Assembly (NCBI GenBank): GCA_024516155.1
Contig: JAJJXM010000008.1
Span: 744,001-808,000, forward strand
Origin: Pyronema omphalodes
Lineage: Eukaryota; Ascomycota; Pezizomycetes; Pezizales; Pyronemataceae
DNA: 64,000 nucleotides
Reading direction: 5' to 3'
The translations under genes were made by a program, and so were the position numbers. Shown here in pieces: positions 62,593-64,000 of the stretch (position 1 is the stretch's first letter; each line of letters starts with the position of its first letter). The notes beneath the pieces are model-generated. The model saw only the letters and a list, made by a program, of their open reading frames with translations. It had not been told where the DNA came from and made no database searches.

Positions 62593-64000
62593 GGTGACGA
62601 TGACGGCTGGTGATTTTTCTGATGCCGAGGCTGGTGATTGTGATTGCAGTTGTGGTTGTGATTGTAATTGTGCTTGTGATTTCGATTATACTTATACTAG
62701 TGATTGTACTGATGGTTTTCCGATATCGGCGCTGTTTCCGGTACTGTTATTGCAAAAACCTACCCAACCGCCATAAACTTTTTATATCCGTGCAAGTCGT
62801 GCAAGTATTTTGTTTAATCCAATAATTCTGCGTGCCTGGGCGATGCTTTTATTTGAAGCACCCCATATAATACCCTGTACACCCAGCAGATAAAATACCG
62901 GACACTCCAAGCGAAAAAACGTAGTCAAGTCGGTAGTAATTCAGGCATGGTTATTCTATTTCTTGATTCCGGTTGGTTGGATGGGTGATAAGTTGATATG
63001 GCATGTATGGCATGTATGGCACCACCATGGTTCAAGCCATTCAACCCAGGTTCAGGATGTGACAGGGATATGACGTCATGATTATCGCATATCATAGACC
63101 CGCCTTGCACCGCCGCGGCAAGGAAGGAAGGGAACGGTAGATACCGTCTCTGTATGTATCTCTGTATATGTCACACCATATGTAAGAAACATGAGGAGGG
63201 GGGGGAGGGTATAGGGAAAGATTCCGATGGGGGGGGGGGGGGGGGGAGCGGAGTGGGGGAGCATGGCAATACTACACACACATGTATGACATATGTAAGC
63301 GTAGTTCAAGTCAAGTCAAGCTTTTTTTAAGCGGGATGGATTTCAATTACAATTGATTGACATGTGTAAATGTGTGAAATTCCGTCTATCTAACTAGCTT
63401 ACATGTAGCTAAGCTTCAGACGGACAGGTTTTTCAGATGTCAGATGTCGAAAATAACCCAGGTAATAGGACGCGTAAACATAATGATTTGATGACTTGAT
63501 TTGCGTCACACAGAGTATGCAGAGTATAGCATCGGCGAACGAGAATTTTTGCGGAACTTGCCAGGCCATTTATGGACTGTTAAAGAAAACTTTAAATCAT
63601 CTTCAACCAATCGGGATATAATCCGGAACAACGCCGACACGCCGGATTAATTGTCAAGATTGTAACGCCATAGAAGAAACAGGAGTTTTGTTCTGTAGTG
63701 GCTTTCGTCGAATGGATGTATGTAATGGGATGGAATAGAATAGAATAGAATAGAACAGAATAGGATGGAATAGGATGATCTATCTGTATTTATTTTTGAT
63801 TACAGAATATTCGTATGATAGTCTTACGTTGGTAACGTTACTCTGAACTCATGCTTCTGTGATGGGGGGAGGATTCACGTGTTGGTTCCGTTTTGGGTTT
63901 TAATACCGAATTAGGGTTCACTATGTCGGTGTATATATGGTCAATATCACTACCTTGTGATATATTGAAGATAAATGAAGTATGTGGTACTATATTCTGG
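62593..64000. other. Gene-free stretch upstream of the lipase with simple repeats
   Basis: No gene seen. It holds a G-rich block with 18 consecutive G at 63229-63246 and the AATAG-type microsatellite listed separately. The first part is GATTGT-rich and may be the lipase promoter. Confidence 0.5.
63731..63775. repeat. GAATA pentanucleotide microsatellite
   Basis: About nine imperfect units of GAATA/GGATA type, with one AGAACAG variant. Confidence 0.8.

Noticed and set aside
1..64000. CRISPR arrays, bacterial operons or ribosome-binding sites
   Set aside because: The gene structure is eukaryotic with spliceosomal introns; the tandem repeats seen are a minisatellite, microsatellites and a coding repeat.

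Overview
The window looks like nuclear DNA of a filamentous ascomycete, probably a leotiomycete-type fungus (the class is an inference from protein style only). The evidence is the short GT-AG introns of 49-73 bases, fungal-type gene families (Tri5-family terpene synthase, multi-intron P450, LaeA-like methyltransferase, Frm2-like nitroreductase, Kex2-type repeat protein), and long AT-rich gene-poor spacers littered with decayed transposons. Only nine protein genes are well supported in 64 kb.

Layout: 0-7 kb is gene-free apart from a hAT-type non-autonomous element (4563-5463). A secreted 383-aa tandem-repeat protein with four internal Lys-Arg sites lies on the minus strand at 7096-8247. A frameshifted coding relic follows at 11.6-12.8 kb, then an F-box protein at 13980-15669. 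A 5-kb spacer holds a 13-base minisatellite. A five-exon cytochrome P450 (minus, 20902-22742) and an intronless sesquiterpene-synthase-like gene (plus, 26895-28001) are transcribed divergently and may form a small terpene pathway. About 9.8 kb without a gene follows, interrupted by a second hAT-type copy (34080-34994). A C2H2 zinc-finger/DEDDh exonuclease gene lies at 37790-39370.

The stretch 40.5-42.8 kb is a cluster of mobile DNA: a tRNA-derived SINE with 14-base target duplications, a third hAT-type copy with a perfect 8-base duplication, and the remains of a hAT transposase C-terminus. Next come a nitroreductase-family gene (44384-45091), an unusual 1025-aa membrane protein (49411-52488), an element with ~300-base inverted arms (54861-56366), a six-exon LaeA-like methyltransferase (58489-59839) and a membrane-anchored alpha/beta-hydrolase lipase of the acid-lipase/steryl-ester-hydrolase type (60496-62592).

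The most interesting items are the repeat protein, which has the architecture of a Kex2-processed peptide precursor; the terpene synthase, whose Asp-rich motif is replaced while the NSE motif is intact; and the recent-looking mobile elements with readable target-site duplications. All splice models were read by eye; each closes an uninterrupted frame of the stated length.
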